From NCBI RefSeq assembly GCF_000182745.2, contig NC_016027.1, positions 1,727,501-1,791,500 on the forward strand: DNA of 64,000 bases. Reading direction: 5' to 3'. Source of the stretch: Komagataeibacter medellinensis NBRC 3288 (GTDB lineage: Bacteria; Pseudomonadota; Alphaproteobacteria; Acetobacterales; Acetobacteraceae). The notes beneath the pieces were generated by a model. That model was given only the letters and a program-made list of their open reading frames with translations. It ran no database searches and had not been told where the DNA came from. Made by a program: the position numbers and the translations under genes. This document shows positions 16,688 through 25,558 of the stretch, piece after piece. The number at the start of each line of letters is the position of its first letter. Position 1 is the first letter of the stretch.

Positions 16688-16912
16688 ATGAGCACACGGG
16701 AGATCATCCGACGGGCCGGTGGCGTCACCAAGGTCGCGTCCATTCTGGGATTGCACCATTCCACTGTCTCCTTGTGGGTCAGGCGTGGTGTGCCTGCCAA
16801 ATACGCTGTCGATATAGCGGCGATGGCCGGGCTCCAGCCCGCCGATGTGTGTCCCGATGTCTTTCGCGATCCCCTTCCCCAAGCAACGCAAGCTGATGGA
16901 GCTGCAGCATGA
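16688..16912 (+). CDS. Cro-like YdaS-type HTH protein
   Basis: From ATG 16688 the frame encodes 74 residues with a Cro/YdaS-type helix-turn-helix (GGVTKVASILGLHHSTVSLWVRRGVPAKY). YdaS proteins act as Cro-like regulators in lambdoid and related phages. It is divergent from the CI-like repressor across the shared operators and starts the rightward early operon; the next gene overlaps its stop (ATGA). Confidence 0.75.
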   Translation: MSTREIIRRAGGVTKVASILGLHHSTVSLWVRRGVPAKYAVDIAAMAGLQPADVCPDVFRDPLPQATQADGAAA

Positions 16913-17205
16913 ACAAAAACCAAGACGCTGGTGAATGCACTATGGGGCGTGCCGTTCCCGTGCAGGAAAGAATTCGGAATGCCGAAAGCCTGATCGCAAA
17001 AGGTCGGGCCGATCTGGCGCTGGCCAAGGTCAAGGAACTCAATGAAAAGCTGCAGGAAGTGCAGTGGCTGCGCCGTCGTTCGGACTGTCCGCCTACCACC
17101 TACATAATAACGGGCGACGGCGTTGCCCTGGTCCGGGTCAGTGAAGATTCGACCGTCTGCGGGTTCGAGCACGTGGAACTCGCGCGCCGGAACGAAATCG
17201 GCTGA
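16909..17205 (+). CDS. early phage protein of unknown function
   Basis: The 98-aa product has a helical, charged middle (ERIRNAESLIAKGRADLALAKVKELNEKLQEV), probably a coiled coil, and a C-terminal beta segment (TYIITGDGVALVRVSEDSTVCGF). No family recognised. ATGA coupling to the cro-like gene places it in the immediate early rightward transcript. Confidence 0.5.
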   Translation: MNKNQDAGECTMGRAVPVQERIRNAESLIAKGRADLALAKVKELNEKLQEVQWLRRRSDCPPTTYIITGDGVALVRVSEDSTVCGFEHVELARRNEIG

Positions 17206-17245
17206 CCATGAACTGCGGCATGCCTCGCATCGGTAAAATGACGCC

Positions 17246-17359
17246 GGGTGCGCGAACGGTCTCCCCAGTCCGTCGCGCACCCTCTGGCGTGTCGTTTGTG
17301 TCCTCCCTCTCTGCAAGTCTCTCCGTCACCAACATTGTGGAGACTGACAGAGAGGACAC
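17246..17359 (+). other. two strong hairpins in an untranslated leader
   Basis: Hairpin A (17246-17282) pairs GGGTGCGCGA and CGG with CCG and TCGCGCACCC. Hairpin B (17298-17359) pairs GTGTCCTC and following pyrimidines with GAGAGGACAC. The 3' arm of B contains the AGAGAGGA ribosome site of the gene starting at 17365, so B could mask translation. A 76-codon frame crosses this region, but its odd composition and the structures argue it is untranslated. Confidence 0.5.
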
Positions 17360-17364
17360 CCAAG

Positions 17365-17718
17365 ATGTTGGGTATTTCACCCACGCGCGCGGGTATTTCA
17401 CCCAAGGCCAGCATGCAGGCACGCCCCATGTCCGGTAGCACCCTGTCCGAACAGTTCCAGACTGCGGTCTGTGCCGAAGTCGAAAGCCGCCGTGCCCATG
17501 GGCTCAAGGCAGCGTTTGGCCAGGTAGCGCGGCTGTTCGGCCTGACCGAACGCCGCGTGCGTGCCTGCTGGCACCACGAAATCCGCCGCGTCTCGGCCGA
17601 TGAATGGGAACTGGTGCGTGCCCGCCACCGCCAGCTGCTCCAGCAGCGCCACGACCAGCTGGCGCATGAAATGGAACTGATCATGGCGGCGATTCAGGAT
17701 GATGGAGGCGTACCATGA
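17365..17718 (+). CDS. early phage HTH-like protein
   Basis: ATG 17365 with GAGAGGA upstream gives 117 residues. The body (AFGQVARLFGLTERRVRACWHHEIRRVSADEWELVRAR) looks like a helix-turn-helix followed by a long helix rich in Q, R and H. A similar arrangement occurs in small phage DNA-binding proteins, but I cannot name the family. Near its start two GGGTATTTCACCC repeats (17371 and 17392) encode a GISPTRAGISPK duplication. It overlaps the next gene by four bases. Confidence 0.5.
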   Translation: MLGISPTRAGISPKASMQARPMSGSTLSEQFQTAVCAEVESRRAHGLKAAFGQVARLFGLTERRVRACWHHEIRRVSADEWELVRARHRQLLQQRHDQLAHEMELIMAAIQDDGGVP

Positions 17719-17927
17719 TCCGCCTGTGGGTTGCCGTGATCCGGTTCGGTGCTGCCTGTTATGAATGGATCGTGGTGGTGGTGCAGGGCGGCCGCATCCG
17801 GCTGCATGTGCTGCGCATCAAGGTCATGCAGCACCGGATCGAGGCAACCAACCGCCGCGTCCGCCGCATCATGGCCCGGCAGCAGCGCCGCAAGGCCACC
17901 ATACAGCAGTGGATCGACCGGCTGTGA
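17715..17927 (+). CDS. small basic membrane-associated protein
   Basis: The 70-aa protein has a hydrophobic N-terminal half (LWVAVIRFGAACYEWIVVVV) and a very basic C-terminus (RRVRRIMARQQRRK). One membrane helix with a basic tail is the simplest reading. Its start overlaps the upstream stop (ATGA) and its stop overlaps the primase GTG (GTGA), so it lies inside a coupled replication operon. Function unknown. Confidence 0.5.
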   Translation: MIRLWVAVIRFGAACYEWIVVVVQGGRIRLHVLRIKVMQHRIEATNRRVRRIMARQQRRKATIQQWIDRL

Positions 17928-18955
17928 ACGCCGGCCCCACCCTGCCCGATGCGCGTGAGGTCTCGCGCATGCTAGCGCACAATATGCATGCCCTTGCGCA
18001 AACGCTGCTGCCCGGCGGCACGCGGCAGGGTGCCGAATGGGTATGTGGCTCGGTCGCCGGTGAGGCCGGTCGGTCCATGGCCGTGCACCTGCATGGCGAC
18101 AAGGCAGGCAAATGGGCCGATTTCTCGACTGGCGAGACCGGCGACGCGCTGGACCTGGTCGCCGCCGTCATGACGGCAGGCGACCTGAAAGAGGCATACC
18201 GCTGGGCCGTCAATCACCTTGGCCTGCGCGACATGGGACGCGTGGAAGAACACCGGCGGCAGATCGCGCAAAAGGCCGATGCTACGCCAGATGAAACGGC
18301 AGAAAAGCGCCAGAAACGTGCCCGCGCCATGTGGCTTGGTGCGCGGCATGACGTGATCGGCACGCCAGTCGATCTGTATCTGGCCGGGCGTGGCATCCAG
18401 CTGGCCAGCCTTGCATCCGTGCCGCGCGCCCTGCGCTTTTCGCCGGAACATTACTGTCATGAGGTGCGTGGTCCGCTGCCCGCCATGCTGGCGGCCATAA
18501 CCGATGGCACCGGCGCGCATATCGCCACGCACCAGACATGGCTGGCGCAGGATGACGGTGGCGTGTGGCGCAAGGCGCGGCTCAATGCCAGCAAGAAGAT
18601 CATGGGCGCGTTCCTGGGCGGATCGATCCGCCTCCAGCGCGGCGCCTCTGGCAAGTCACTCAAGGATTCACCGGCAGGCGAGACGGTCGCAATCGGGGAA
18701 GGCATCGAGACATGCCTGTCCGTCGCCCTCGCCTGCCCGGAGATGCGTGTGCTGGCAGCCGCCAGCCTCGGAAACATGGCCAGCGTGCAGCTGCCGGAGC
18801 AGATCCGCAGCGTGATCCTGCTGGCCGATAACGACACAAATCCCCAGGCGCAGCGTGGCCTGCGCCGGGCAATCGATTTCCATCTGGCAGCGGGGCGTGA
18901 GGTTCGCGTCGCCCGCTCGCCAAAAGGCAAGGATTTTAACGATGCCATCACCTGA
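17924..18955 (+). CDS. phage DNA primase-like Toprim protein
   Basis: From GTG 17924 (overlapping the preceding stop) this 343-aa protein has an N-terminal region of the kind found before phage/plasmid Toprim domains (GDKAGKWADFSTGETGDALDLV, residues about 58-80). A C-terminal Toprim domain follows, with the catalytic glutamates Glu259 and Glu262 (GEGIETCLS) and the metal-binding Asp302-x-Asp304 (LLADNDTN). It probably synthesises RNA primers for phage replication. No zinc-finger cysteine cluster is visible at the N-terminus, which is unusual for a DnaG-type primase and fits the phage subfamily. It overlaps the ATPase gene by 14 bases. Confidence 0.8.
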   Translation: MNAGPTLPDAREVSRMLAHNMHALAQTLLPGGTRQGAEWVCGSVAGEAGRSMAVHLHGDKAGKWADFSTGETGDALDLVAAVMTAGDLKEAYRWAVNHLGLRDMGRVEEHRRQIAQKADATPDETAEKRQKRARAMWLGARHDVIGTPVDLYLAGRGIQLASLASVPRALRFSPEHYCHEVRGPLPAMLAAITDGTGAHIATHQTWLAQDDGGVWRKARLNASKKIMGAFLGGSIRLQRGASGKSLKDSPAGETVAIGEGIETCLSVALACPEMRVLAAASLGNMASVQLPEQIRSVILLADNDTNPQAQRGLRRAIDFHLAAGREVRVARSPKGKDFNDAIT

Positions 18956-20786
18956 CTCCTTGCATGATGTCCGCGCCGCCGTTCTCTCGGCCGACCGGCA
19001 GTTTCAGGTCATTGACGGCGGCAGGCGTGGCGGTGGTCCGCCCGAAGGCGATACCGATCCCGGTCATTGCCCCGTCACACCCATTGGCCATCTCGATGGC
19101 ACCTATTACCTGCTGGACAGCGTGGGCCAGCTCCGCAGCCTGTCCGCGCGCCAGATCGGTAATCGGCACGACCTTGTCGGCCTGTTCGGCGGCCACGATG
19201 ACTGGCTGCGGGCCGAGTTCCCCAAGAAAGCCCAGTGCAAGATCAAGGATTCGAACGGACAGGACACGACCGAGGAACGGATTGTCGATTTCCGCATCAA
19301 TTCCGTTGCGGCATTCCTGCAGGCCGGCTGCACGGCTGCCGGCCTGTTTGGCGATCATATCCTCATCCGCCGTCCCGGCATCTGGGCCGAGCGCGATGGC
19401 ATGCCGGTGGTGCATTGTGGCGATCAGGTGCTGATCGGTGACCGGCTGGAACCCGCTGGCACGCGCACCGGCAACCAGATCTGGGCGGCAGCGCCACCAG
19501 CTTCACGCCCGGCGCAGCCCTGCGGCCCGGATATCGGGCGTACGCTCCAGCATCAGCTGCAGGAACTGTGGAACTACCGCTGTGCCGGTGGCGCCATCAT
19601 GGCCATGGGGCTGCTGAGCTGTGCCTATTATGGTGCGGCCATCCCGTGGCGTCCTGCCGGATTCCTGATCGGTGGCGCAGGTTCGGGCAAGTCCTCGCTG
19701 CTGACCGTGCTGCGCGGCGCCAGCCCCATGAACTTCTACACGAACGACACGTCAAAGGCCGGCCTGGAGCAGTCGCTCGATGGCCGCGCCATGCCCAGCT
19801 TCATTGACGAGGCATCCGACCGTGAAGACCAGCGCGGCGCCCGCGCCCTGCTCGATCTCGTGCTCTCGGCATCGGGTGGCGAAGGAACGCGCGGCAGCCG
19901 TGGCGGCGTGGATGGCAGGGCCCGCAAGATCGAGGTTGCCGGCAGCATCATCATGGCCTCCATCTCGCCGCCAGACATGAAGTCACAGCATCTTGGCCGC
20001 TTCACCATCATTGACCTGGTGCGGCCTGATGAAGGGGCAGACTACAGCACCGAGCACAAGGAACTCGCCCAGTGGGCGCAGAAGCACGGCGCAGCACTTT
20101 GGGGCCGCGCGCTGGCTGGCTGGACACGCTACCGCGACAGTCTCGCCATCTACCGTCGCGCGCTTGCGGCCATCGGCTGTGCCCCGCGTGAGATGGATCA
20201 GCTGGGCGCGCTGCTGGCGGGCTGGTTCATCCTGACATCGGACGGCCTGCCGAACGAAAAGCAGGCAGCCGGCGGCGTGGAAGCCGTGCGCGACTTCATC
20301 CGCGACCGTGAGGACGTGGTCGCACAGGATGCGCCCATGCAGATGGTCAGCCACCTGCTGTCCACCACCGTCCAGCTGCAACGCTCTACCGAGCGCAAAA
20401 GCATCGGTGAACTGATCGAGCGCGTGCTGACACGCAAGCTGGCGGTCGAGGCGGATGGCCCCGATTTCTCGCGCGGCGTGGCTGGCGAGGTGCTGGCGCA
20501 GCACGGCATCCGTGTCATCCGCGCCGATGAGCCGAAAGACAAGCGCGGGCGTGACGCGCCGCGTCTGGCACTGGGCAACGGCATCTGGTTCGCGCCCAAC
20601 AATTCCATGCTCAAGGATCTGTTCAACGGCACGCCGTTCGAGGGCAATCGCTGGGTTTACGAGGTCATGAGGCTGGAAAGCGCCAGGCGCTCCAAAACCA
20701 ACGTCCGCATTGGGCAGACGCCTCCAGGCAAGTATTTGTGGGTTTCTGCGGAAGAACTGGGTTTCGATTATGATGAAGATGAGTAA
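18942..20786 (+). CDS. phage replication ATPase/helicase (DUF927-like)
   Basis: The 614-aa protein has an N-terminal module (residues about 46-145) also found alone at 15313-15690. A P-loop ATPase domain follows, with Walker A GGAGSGKSS at 244-252, a probable Walker B in MPSFIDEASD and downstream IIMASISPP sensor-like strand. The layout resembles DUF927/D5-type helicases that partner phage primases. ATG 18942 is inside the primase end, with overlapping translation. It is followed directly by a repeat-rich origin candidate. Helicase activity is inferred from the ATPase fold and neighbours. Confidence 0.7.
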   Translation: MPSPDSLHDVRAAVLSADRQFQVIDGGRRGGGPPEGDTDPGHCPVTPIGHLDGTYYLLDSVGQLRSLSARQIGNRHDLVGLFGGHDDWLRAEFPKKAQCKIKDSNGQDTTEERIVDFRINSVAAFLQAGCTAAGLFGDHILIRRPGIWAERDGMPVVHCGDQVLIGDRLEPAGTRTGNQIWAAAPPASRPAQPCGPDIGRTLQHQLQELWNYRCAGGAIMAMGLLSCAYYGAAIPWRPAGFLIGGAGSGKSSLLTVLRGASPMNFYTNDTSKAGLEQSLDGRAMPSFIDEASDREDQRGARALLDLVLSASGGEGTRGSRGGVDGRARKIEVAGSIIMASISPPDMKSQHLGRFTIIDLVRPDEGADYSTEHKELAQWAQKHGAALWGRALAGWTRYRDSLAIYRRALAAIGCAPREMDQLGALLAGWFILTSDGLPNEKQAAGGVEAVRDFIRDREDVVAQDAPMQMVSHLLSTTVQLQRSTERKSIGELIERVLTRKLAVEADGPDFSRGVAGEVLAQHGIRVIRADEPKDKRGRDAPRLALGNGIWFAPNNSMLKDLFNGTPFEGNRWVYEVMRLESARRSKTNVRIGQTPPGKYLWVSAEELGFDYDEDE

Positions 20787-20811
20787 TATCAGGGCACGAC
20801 ATGCGCCCCTT

Positions 20812-21032
20812 GTGACCGGCTGTGACTTTCTTGTGACAAGAAAGTTTAGCATTTTCAGGTCTGTAACCATGTGACCAATGTGACCGCATTTCTCCATACG
20901 TATTGGAGTTTCGCGGCCCTTGTCTCTTTTGCACTCAAAATAGTGGTCACATTAGTCACATAGTCACATAACTATATAACTAACTGATATATATAGGTAT
21001 TTTATGTGACTTCCCTTGTGACCTCTTGTGAC
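20812..21032. other. iteron-like repeat cluster, candidate phage origin
   Basis: The pentamer GTGAC or its complement occurs 11 times: + orientation at 20812, 20822, 20833, 20871, 20880, 21006, 21018 and 21028; - orientation at 20946, 20955 and 20963. An AT-rich tract (about 20967-21003) lies between the inverted and final groups. It directly follows the primase and ATPase genes and contains no gene. Repeats plus an AT-rich unwinding tract are the usual anatomy of phage origins. Confidence 0.6.
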
Positions 21033-21062
21033 CGGCAGTTAACCGTCAGGATCGAGGCCAGC

Positions 21063-21365
21063 ATGTCCCCAGTCACCACATTCCGCCCGCATGCTCACCT
21101 GCAGGCATCCCGTGAAAGCCAGCGTGGCTCCGCATCCGCCCGTGGCTATGGCCGTCGCTGGCAGCGTGCGCGCCGCCAGTTCCTGCTGGAGCACCCCGTC
21201 TGCCAGTGCGGTGATCCCGAATGCCAGCGCCCCGCGACCGAGGTCGATCACATCCAGCCCCATCGTGGCGATTACGACCTGTTCTGGGATGAAGCCAACT
21301 GGCAGGCCCTGACCAAGGAATGCCATTCCCGCAAGACGCGCCGTGAAGGCGGCCGGACGTACTGA
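21063..21365 (+). CDS. HNH endonuclease
   Basis: The 100-aa protein carries an HNH domain: two CxxC-like pairs upstream (VCQCGDPECQRP) and the core EVDHIQPHRGDYDLFWDEANWQALTKECHSRKT, with the His of DHI, the Asn of EANWQ and the His of CHSRKT. Small HNH proteins just before terminase genes assist DNA packaging in many HK97-type phages. ATG 21063 avoids the iteron region that a longer frame would include. Its TGA overlaps the next ATG (TGATG). Confidence 0.88.
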   Translation: MSPVTTFRPHAHLQASRESQRGSASARGYGRRWQRARRQFLLEHPVCQCGDPECQRPATEVDHIQPHRGDYDLFWDEANWQALTKECHSRKTRREGGRTY

Positions 21366-22003
21366 TGCGCACGGCCGCACACATCATGCCTCAGCGTGGT
21401 CCACTGGCGTTCTGGCGGCGTCCCTGCGGCGTGCGGCTGTTCCGTCACTGGGGCGACTGCTCACGCATCGCCGCTGCCTGCAACGTCACGCCACAGGCAG
21501 TTAGCCAGTGGAAGCGCGTGCCGACCCACCATGTCGAGACCGTCTCCCGCCTGCTCGGCATCACGCCTGACCGTCTCCGTCCCGATCTTGCACAGAGGAA
21601 GCTCATGACCGCCAGCAGCATGGACCCACGCGACGCGGCAACCGCCCAGGCGCAGCGCGACGAACGTCTGGACCAGCTGACAGCCGAACTGGACGCGGCC
21701 CGTCTGGTCGCACAGCAGGCAAACGTCCGCACCCAGTCCGCGCTGACCCGGCTGGAGGAAGCGCGCCTGACATACGAACAGGCGCGCAGCGAATACCGTG
21801 CCAAGCGCGCCGCCATCACCCGCCTGCACCGCCAGCTGCGCGACGCCGGCCTGCCCATCCCTGACTTCGATGCCGATCCCGTCCAGCCAGAACCTTCCCG
21901 CTCCCTGCCTGGATCACCCGCAGGGATAGGGGGGGTCAAAACCACAGACCAAAAAAGCGTGGACCGCACCCCCTCAAAACTCTCACCGCCGCGAAATTCC
22001 TGA
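21365..22003 (+). CDS. HTH and coiled-coil phage protein
   Basis: The 212-aa protein has an N-terminal YdaS/Cro-like helix-turn-helix (WGDCSRIAAACNVTPQAVSQWKRVPTHH, about residues 29-56) and a long helical middle (QRDERLDQLTAELDAARLVAQQ, about 95-160) with coiled-coil periodicity. The tail is proline-rich. Position between HNH and the small terminase suggests a link to the switch to late expression or to packaging. No named family fits the whole protein. Confidence 0.6.
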   Translation: MRTAAHIMPQRGPLAFWRRPCGVRLFRHWGDCSRIAAACNVTPQAVSQWKRVPTHHVETVSRLLGITPDRLRPDLAQRKLMTASSMDPRDAATAQAQRDERLDQLTAELDAARLVAQQANVRTQSALTRLEEARLTYEQARSEYRAKRAAITRLHRQLRDAGLPIPDFDADPVQPEPSRSLPGSPAGIGGVKTTDQKSVDRTPSKLSPPRNS

Positions 22004-22023
22004 ACTTTTTTTTGGAGACAGAC

Positions 22024-22593
22024 ATGATCCGGGGACGCAAACCCACACCGGACGCGATCAATGAAGCCCGGGGAAATCCCGGCAAACGCGCCCGAAAAAC
22101 TATCAATCTCGATGCCCTTCCTGTTGCCGGCATCGACGCGCCCAAGCATATGCGCGCAAAAGGTCGCAAGTATTGGGTGGAGGTTGCAGGATGGCTGTCA
22201 GACAGCCGCATCGTGCGTACGTCCGACCGCAACGCACTGGCGCGGTATTGCGAGACACTGGCCGATTACGTGAAGGTCACAGCAGCGCTGGACAAGCAGG
22301 GGCATGTGTATGTCACCGAAAGCAACCACGGCACCATGCAGCGGATCTCGCCATACTTCATGGTGCAGGAGCGCCTGACCAAGCGGCTGCAGGATCTGGA
22401 GGACCGCTTCGGCCTCACGCCAGCGTCACGTCAGCAGATCCTTGCCCGCATGGCTGCAGGCACACAGTCCTCCCTGCCGCTGGCAGGGGCGCAAAACAAT
22501 GCAGACCAGTCAACGGGCACGGGGATGCCCGATGCGCCTGCGGTTCCATCTGATCCGCTGGATTTCTTTAACCAGACGACCACACGCCACTGA
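22024..22593 (+). CDS. terminase small subunit, P27 family
   Basis: The 189-aa protein matches the P27-type small terminase: an IRGRKPTPDAINEARGNPGKRA opening, a helix-turn-helix region, and the DRNALARYCETLADYVK helix followed by QRISPYFMVQERLTKRLQDLEDRFGLTPASR. It recognises the packaging site and loads the large subunit. ATG 22024 has GGAG upstream; TTG 22012 would be an alternative start. Its stop is adjacent to the large-terminase ATG at 22593. Confidence 0.88.
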   Translation: MIRGRKPTPDAINEARGNPGKRARKTINLDALPVAGIDAPKHMRAKGRKYWVEVAGWLSDSRIVRTSDRNALARYCETLADYVKVTAALDKQGHVYVTESNHGTMQRISPYFMVQERLTKRLQDLEDRFGLTPASRQQILARMAAGTQSSLPLAGAQNNADQSTGTGMPDAPAVPSDPLDFFNQTTTRH

Positions 22594-24230
22594 TGGACCA
22601 GCAGCTGCCCATTCCGCCCATGCCACGGGGTGCCGAGAAGTTCGGCGCCTGGTGGGATGAGGCTGCAGCCCAGCGCGCCTGTGCGTTCTTCCCCGCCATG
22701 CTGCGCCACACGGAAGGGGAATGGGCAGGCAAGCCATTCCATCTGCGGGACTGGCAGCGTGACCGGATCGTGCGCCCCCTGTTCGGCTGGAAGCGCGAGG
22801 ACGGGACACGCCTGTACCGTTCCGCCTGGATCGAGGTGCCACGCAAGAACGGCAAGACAGAACTGGCCGCCGGCCTCGCACTGCTCCTGATGTTCGTCGA
22901 TCAGGAGTTCGGCGGCCAGGGCTATTCCATGGCCGTGGACGAAGACCAGGCCAAGATCGTGTTCAACAAGGCCACCGTCATGGTGTCCATGAACGAAGCC
23001 CTGTCGAACCGTCTGGAGCTGCTGAAAAAATCGATCTTTTGCCCTGCCCTGTCATCCTCATTCAAACCGCTCTCATCGGGCCCGCGCGGCAAACACGGTT
23101 TCTCCCCCACCTTCGCCATTGGCGATGAAGTCCACGAATGGCGCGACGGTGAACTGGCCGATGTCGTGCACAAGGGAACGGCCGCCCGTCGCCAGCCGCT
23201 GGAAATCTACATCACCACGGCCGGCATCAATGGCGTGGGCTATGCCTGGGAACAGCATGAACTGGCCATGGAAATCCTGTCGGGAGACGTGATCGATCCG
23301 ACCATGCTTGTCGTCATCTTCGCCGCCGGTGAGAACGACGACTGGACCAAAGAAGAGACCTGGCGCCAGGCCAACCCGAATTACGGCATATCGCCCAAGC
23401 CCGATTACATGCGCGAGGAAGCCGCCAAGGCCGCCCGCTCCCCACGCGCCGAAAACGATTTCCGCCGCTTCCATCTCAACCAGTGGACCGAACAGGTCAC
23501 CCGCTGGCTGCCCGTCATTGAATGGAAGGCCTGCGCCGGTCCCATCGGGTGGCAGGACCTGACCGCCCATGTGCGGGGGCGCCGCTGTTTCGGCGGCATC
23601 GATCTGTCCCAGGCGCGCGACTGGAGCGCGCTGTGCTGGTGCTTCCCACCCTTCGATGACCAGCCCGATGGCGATTACATCTTCATCTGGCGCTTCTGGC
23701 TTCCCAAGAAGTCCCTGAAGGACCAGCCGGCCGGCCGCCGCGCCCGCTTCCAGTCCTTTGCAGACAGTGGTGCGCTGACCCTGCTGCCCGGCGCCATCGT
23801 GGACAACGCCTTCATCCGCCAGCAGGTCAATGACGACGCCAAGCTGTTCCAGCCGGAATGGATCGGCATCGATCCCTTCAACACTGGCGACATGCCCAAC
23901 CGCCTCAAGGATACCGATGGCCTGCCCATCGAATATTTCCGGCAGGGCTACCTTTCCATGTCACCCGCCTGCAAGGGCTTCGAGCGCCTGGTCATCGGCC
24001 ACAAGATGCAGCACGGCGGCAACCCCGTCGCATCATGGATGGCGCGCAACATCTCCGTCACATCCGACCCGGCCGGGAACATAAAGCCTGACAAATCGGT
24101 CGAGACGGGCGCATCGGGCAAGATCGATGGCATCGTCGCCGCGATCATGGCCTACGGTGGCGCCACCCTCAAACCTCCTGAAAAGCCGGTCGGTGTCCAG
24201 AACATCAACGGCATCCTCGTCATAGGGTGA
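22593..24230 (+). CDS. terminase large subunit
   Basis: This 545-aa protein is a phage terminase ATPase-nuclease. The ATPase domain has a Walker A variant EVPRKNGKTEL (about residues 81-91) and a Walker B-like FAIGDEVHEW. The C-terminal RNase H-like nuclease begins at FGGIDLSQARDWSALCWCF, giving the first catalytic aspartate, with further acids in WIGIDPFNTGDM and GKIDGIVAAIMAYGG. It is of the Terminase_1/HK97 type. It cuts concatemers and drives DNA into the prohead. Confidence 0.93.
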   Translation: MDQQLPIPPMPRGAEKFGAWWDEAAAQRACAFFPAMLRHTEGEWAGKPFHLRDWQRDRIVRPLFGWKREDGTRLYRSAWIEVPRKNGKTELAAGLALLLMFVDQEFGGQGYSMAVDEDQAKIVFNKATVMVSMNEALSNRLELLKKSIFCPALSSSFKPLSSGPRGKHGFSPTFAIGDEVHEWRDGELADVVHKGTAARRQPLEIYITTAGINGVGYAWEQHELAMEILSGDVIDPTMLVVIFAAGENDDWTKEETWRQANPNYGISPKPDYMREEAAKAARSPRAENDFRRFHLNQWTEQVTRWLPVIEWKACAGPIGWQDLTAHVRGRRCFGGIDLSQARDWSALCWCFPPFDDQPDGDYIFIWRFWLPKKSLKDQPAGRRARFQSFADSGALTLLPGAIVDNAFIRQQVNDDAKLFQPEWIGIDPFNTGDMPNRLKDTDGLPIEYFRQGYLSMSPACKGFERLVIGHKMQHGGNPVASWMARNISVTSDPAGNIKPDKSVETGASGKIDGIVAAIMAYGGATLKPPEKPVGVQNINGILVIG

Positions 24231-24236
24231 CTGCAC

Positions 24237-25556
24237 ATGCCTCCTGCTATCCGCCGTGAACCGAAACTGTCCTTCCCCGAACGCAAGCCCGCGCCGGTGA
24301 ACAAGGATGTCGGCACCACAACCATCCCCAGCCTGGGCATGTTCGCGGCATTTGGCGGCTACCCCGCCAGCACCGGCACGCCTGTTACCCCGTTTACCGC
24401 GTTGCAGGCCTCGGCCGTTTACGGCTGCGTCAACTGCATCAGCCAAGACATCGGCAAGCTGTCGCTCACCATGCGCCGCAAGCTGCCGGGCAATCGTGGC
24501 TACACAGCCGTCACCGACCACCCGTTGCTCACGGTCCTGCGTAAACCCAACCCGTGGCAGACCCGCAGCCAGTTCTGGCGCTATCTGTCCACCTCACTCA
24601 AGCTGCGCGGCAACGCCTACGCCGCCATCCTGCGCAACTATGGTGGCGAGCCCACATCCCTGATCCCGCTCTCGCCCGATGTCACCACGCCCGTCATCTC
24701 CGATACGGGCCGCGTCTTCTACCGCTTCTCCCATCCCATGATCGGACAGGGACAGCTGTGGTATCAGGAAAACATCCTCCACTTCCGCGACATGATGGTG
24801 GATGGCGGATATGTCGGCCTGTCCCCCATCGCCTATGCGCAGGATGTCATGGGCGTTGCCATCGCCGCCCAGCGCCATGCCGCCATCCTGTTCCGCCAGG
24901 GCAACCAGACCGGCGGCGTGCTCTCCACGGACAAACCCCTCTCACCCGAAGGCGCGGTCCAGATCGCCAATGAAGTCGCCAACCATTACCAGGGCGTGGA
25001 AAACTCCAGCAAGCCAATGGTGCTGGGCTCCGGCATGACATACGAGCGCATGACCCTGACCAATGAGGAAGCCCAGTTCCTGGAGTCCCGCCGGTTCTCG
25101 GTCGAGGAAATCTGCCGCATCTTCCGCGTGCCACCCCACAAGGTGCAGCATCTGGTCGGCGGCACGTTCTCCGACATCGAGAACGAAGAACAGGCCTATA
25201 TCAATGATACGCTCCAGCCGGTAGCGACCGAGATCGAACAGATGGGCAGCGAACGCCTTCTGTTCGAGGATGACATCGCCGCCGGCATCGAACTGTATTT
25301 CGATTTCGACAGCCTGCTGCGCGGCAACCAGAAAGCCCGGTATGAGGCGTACAGCATCGGCACCCAGACTGGCATCCTGTCGGTCAATGAAGCCCGCGCC
25401 CGGGAAGGCCTGCCCCCGATCGAGGGCGGCGATGTCCACCGCTTCCCGCTCAACACCGGCGACATCAAGCCGCCCTCCCCGCCACCGACCGGCGCACCGG
25501 GCAACACCGCCCCCGAAGTCACACCCCAGACAGCACCCGCACCAGAGGACAACTGA
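24237..25556 (+). CDS. HK97-family portal protein
   Basis: The 439-aa protein matches the HK97-type portal: ASAVYGCVNCISQDIGKLSL, the HPLLTVLRKPNPWQTRSQFW segment, and YERMTLTNEEAQFLESRRFSVEEICRIFRVPPHKV near residue 290, the most conserved stretch of the family. It forms the dodecameric ring at the unique capsid vertex. The C-terminal tail is proline-rich. It lies six bases after the large terminase. Confidence 0.93.
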   Translation: MPPAIRREPKLSFPERKPAPVNKDVGTTTIPSLGMFAAFGGYPASTGTPVTPFTALQASAVYGCVNCISQDIGKLSLTMRRKLPGNRGYTAVTDHPLLTVLRKPNPWQTRSQFWRYLSTSLKLRGNAYAAILRNYGGEPTSLIPLSPDVTTPVISDTGRVFYRFSHPMIGQGQLWYQENILHFRDMMVDGGYVGLSPIAYAQDVMGVAIAAQRHAAILFRQGNQTGGVLSTDKPLSPEGAVQIANEVANHYQGVENSSKPMVLGSGMTYERMTLTNEEAQFLESRRFSVEEICRIFRVPPHKVQHLVGGTFSDIENEEQAYINDTLQPVATEIEQMGSERLLFEDDIAAGIELYFDFDSLLRGNQKARYEAYSIGTQTGILSVNEARAREGLPPIEGGDVHRFPLNTGDIKPPSPPPTGAPGNTAPEVTPQTAPAPEDN

Positions 25557-25558
25557 CC

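Noticed and set aside
17208-17438. Small rightward gene of 76 codons
   Set aside because: It crosses two strong hairpins and the ribosome site of the next gene, and its composition looks non-coding. It is kept as a leader region instead.
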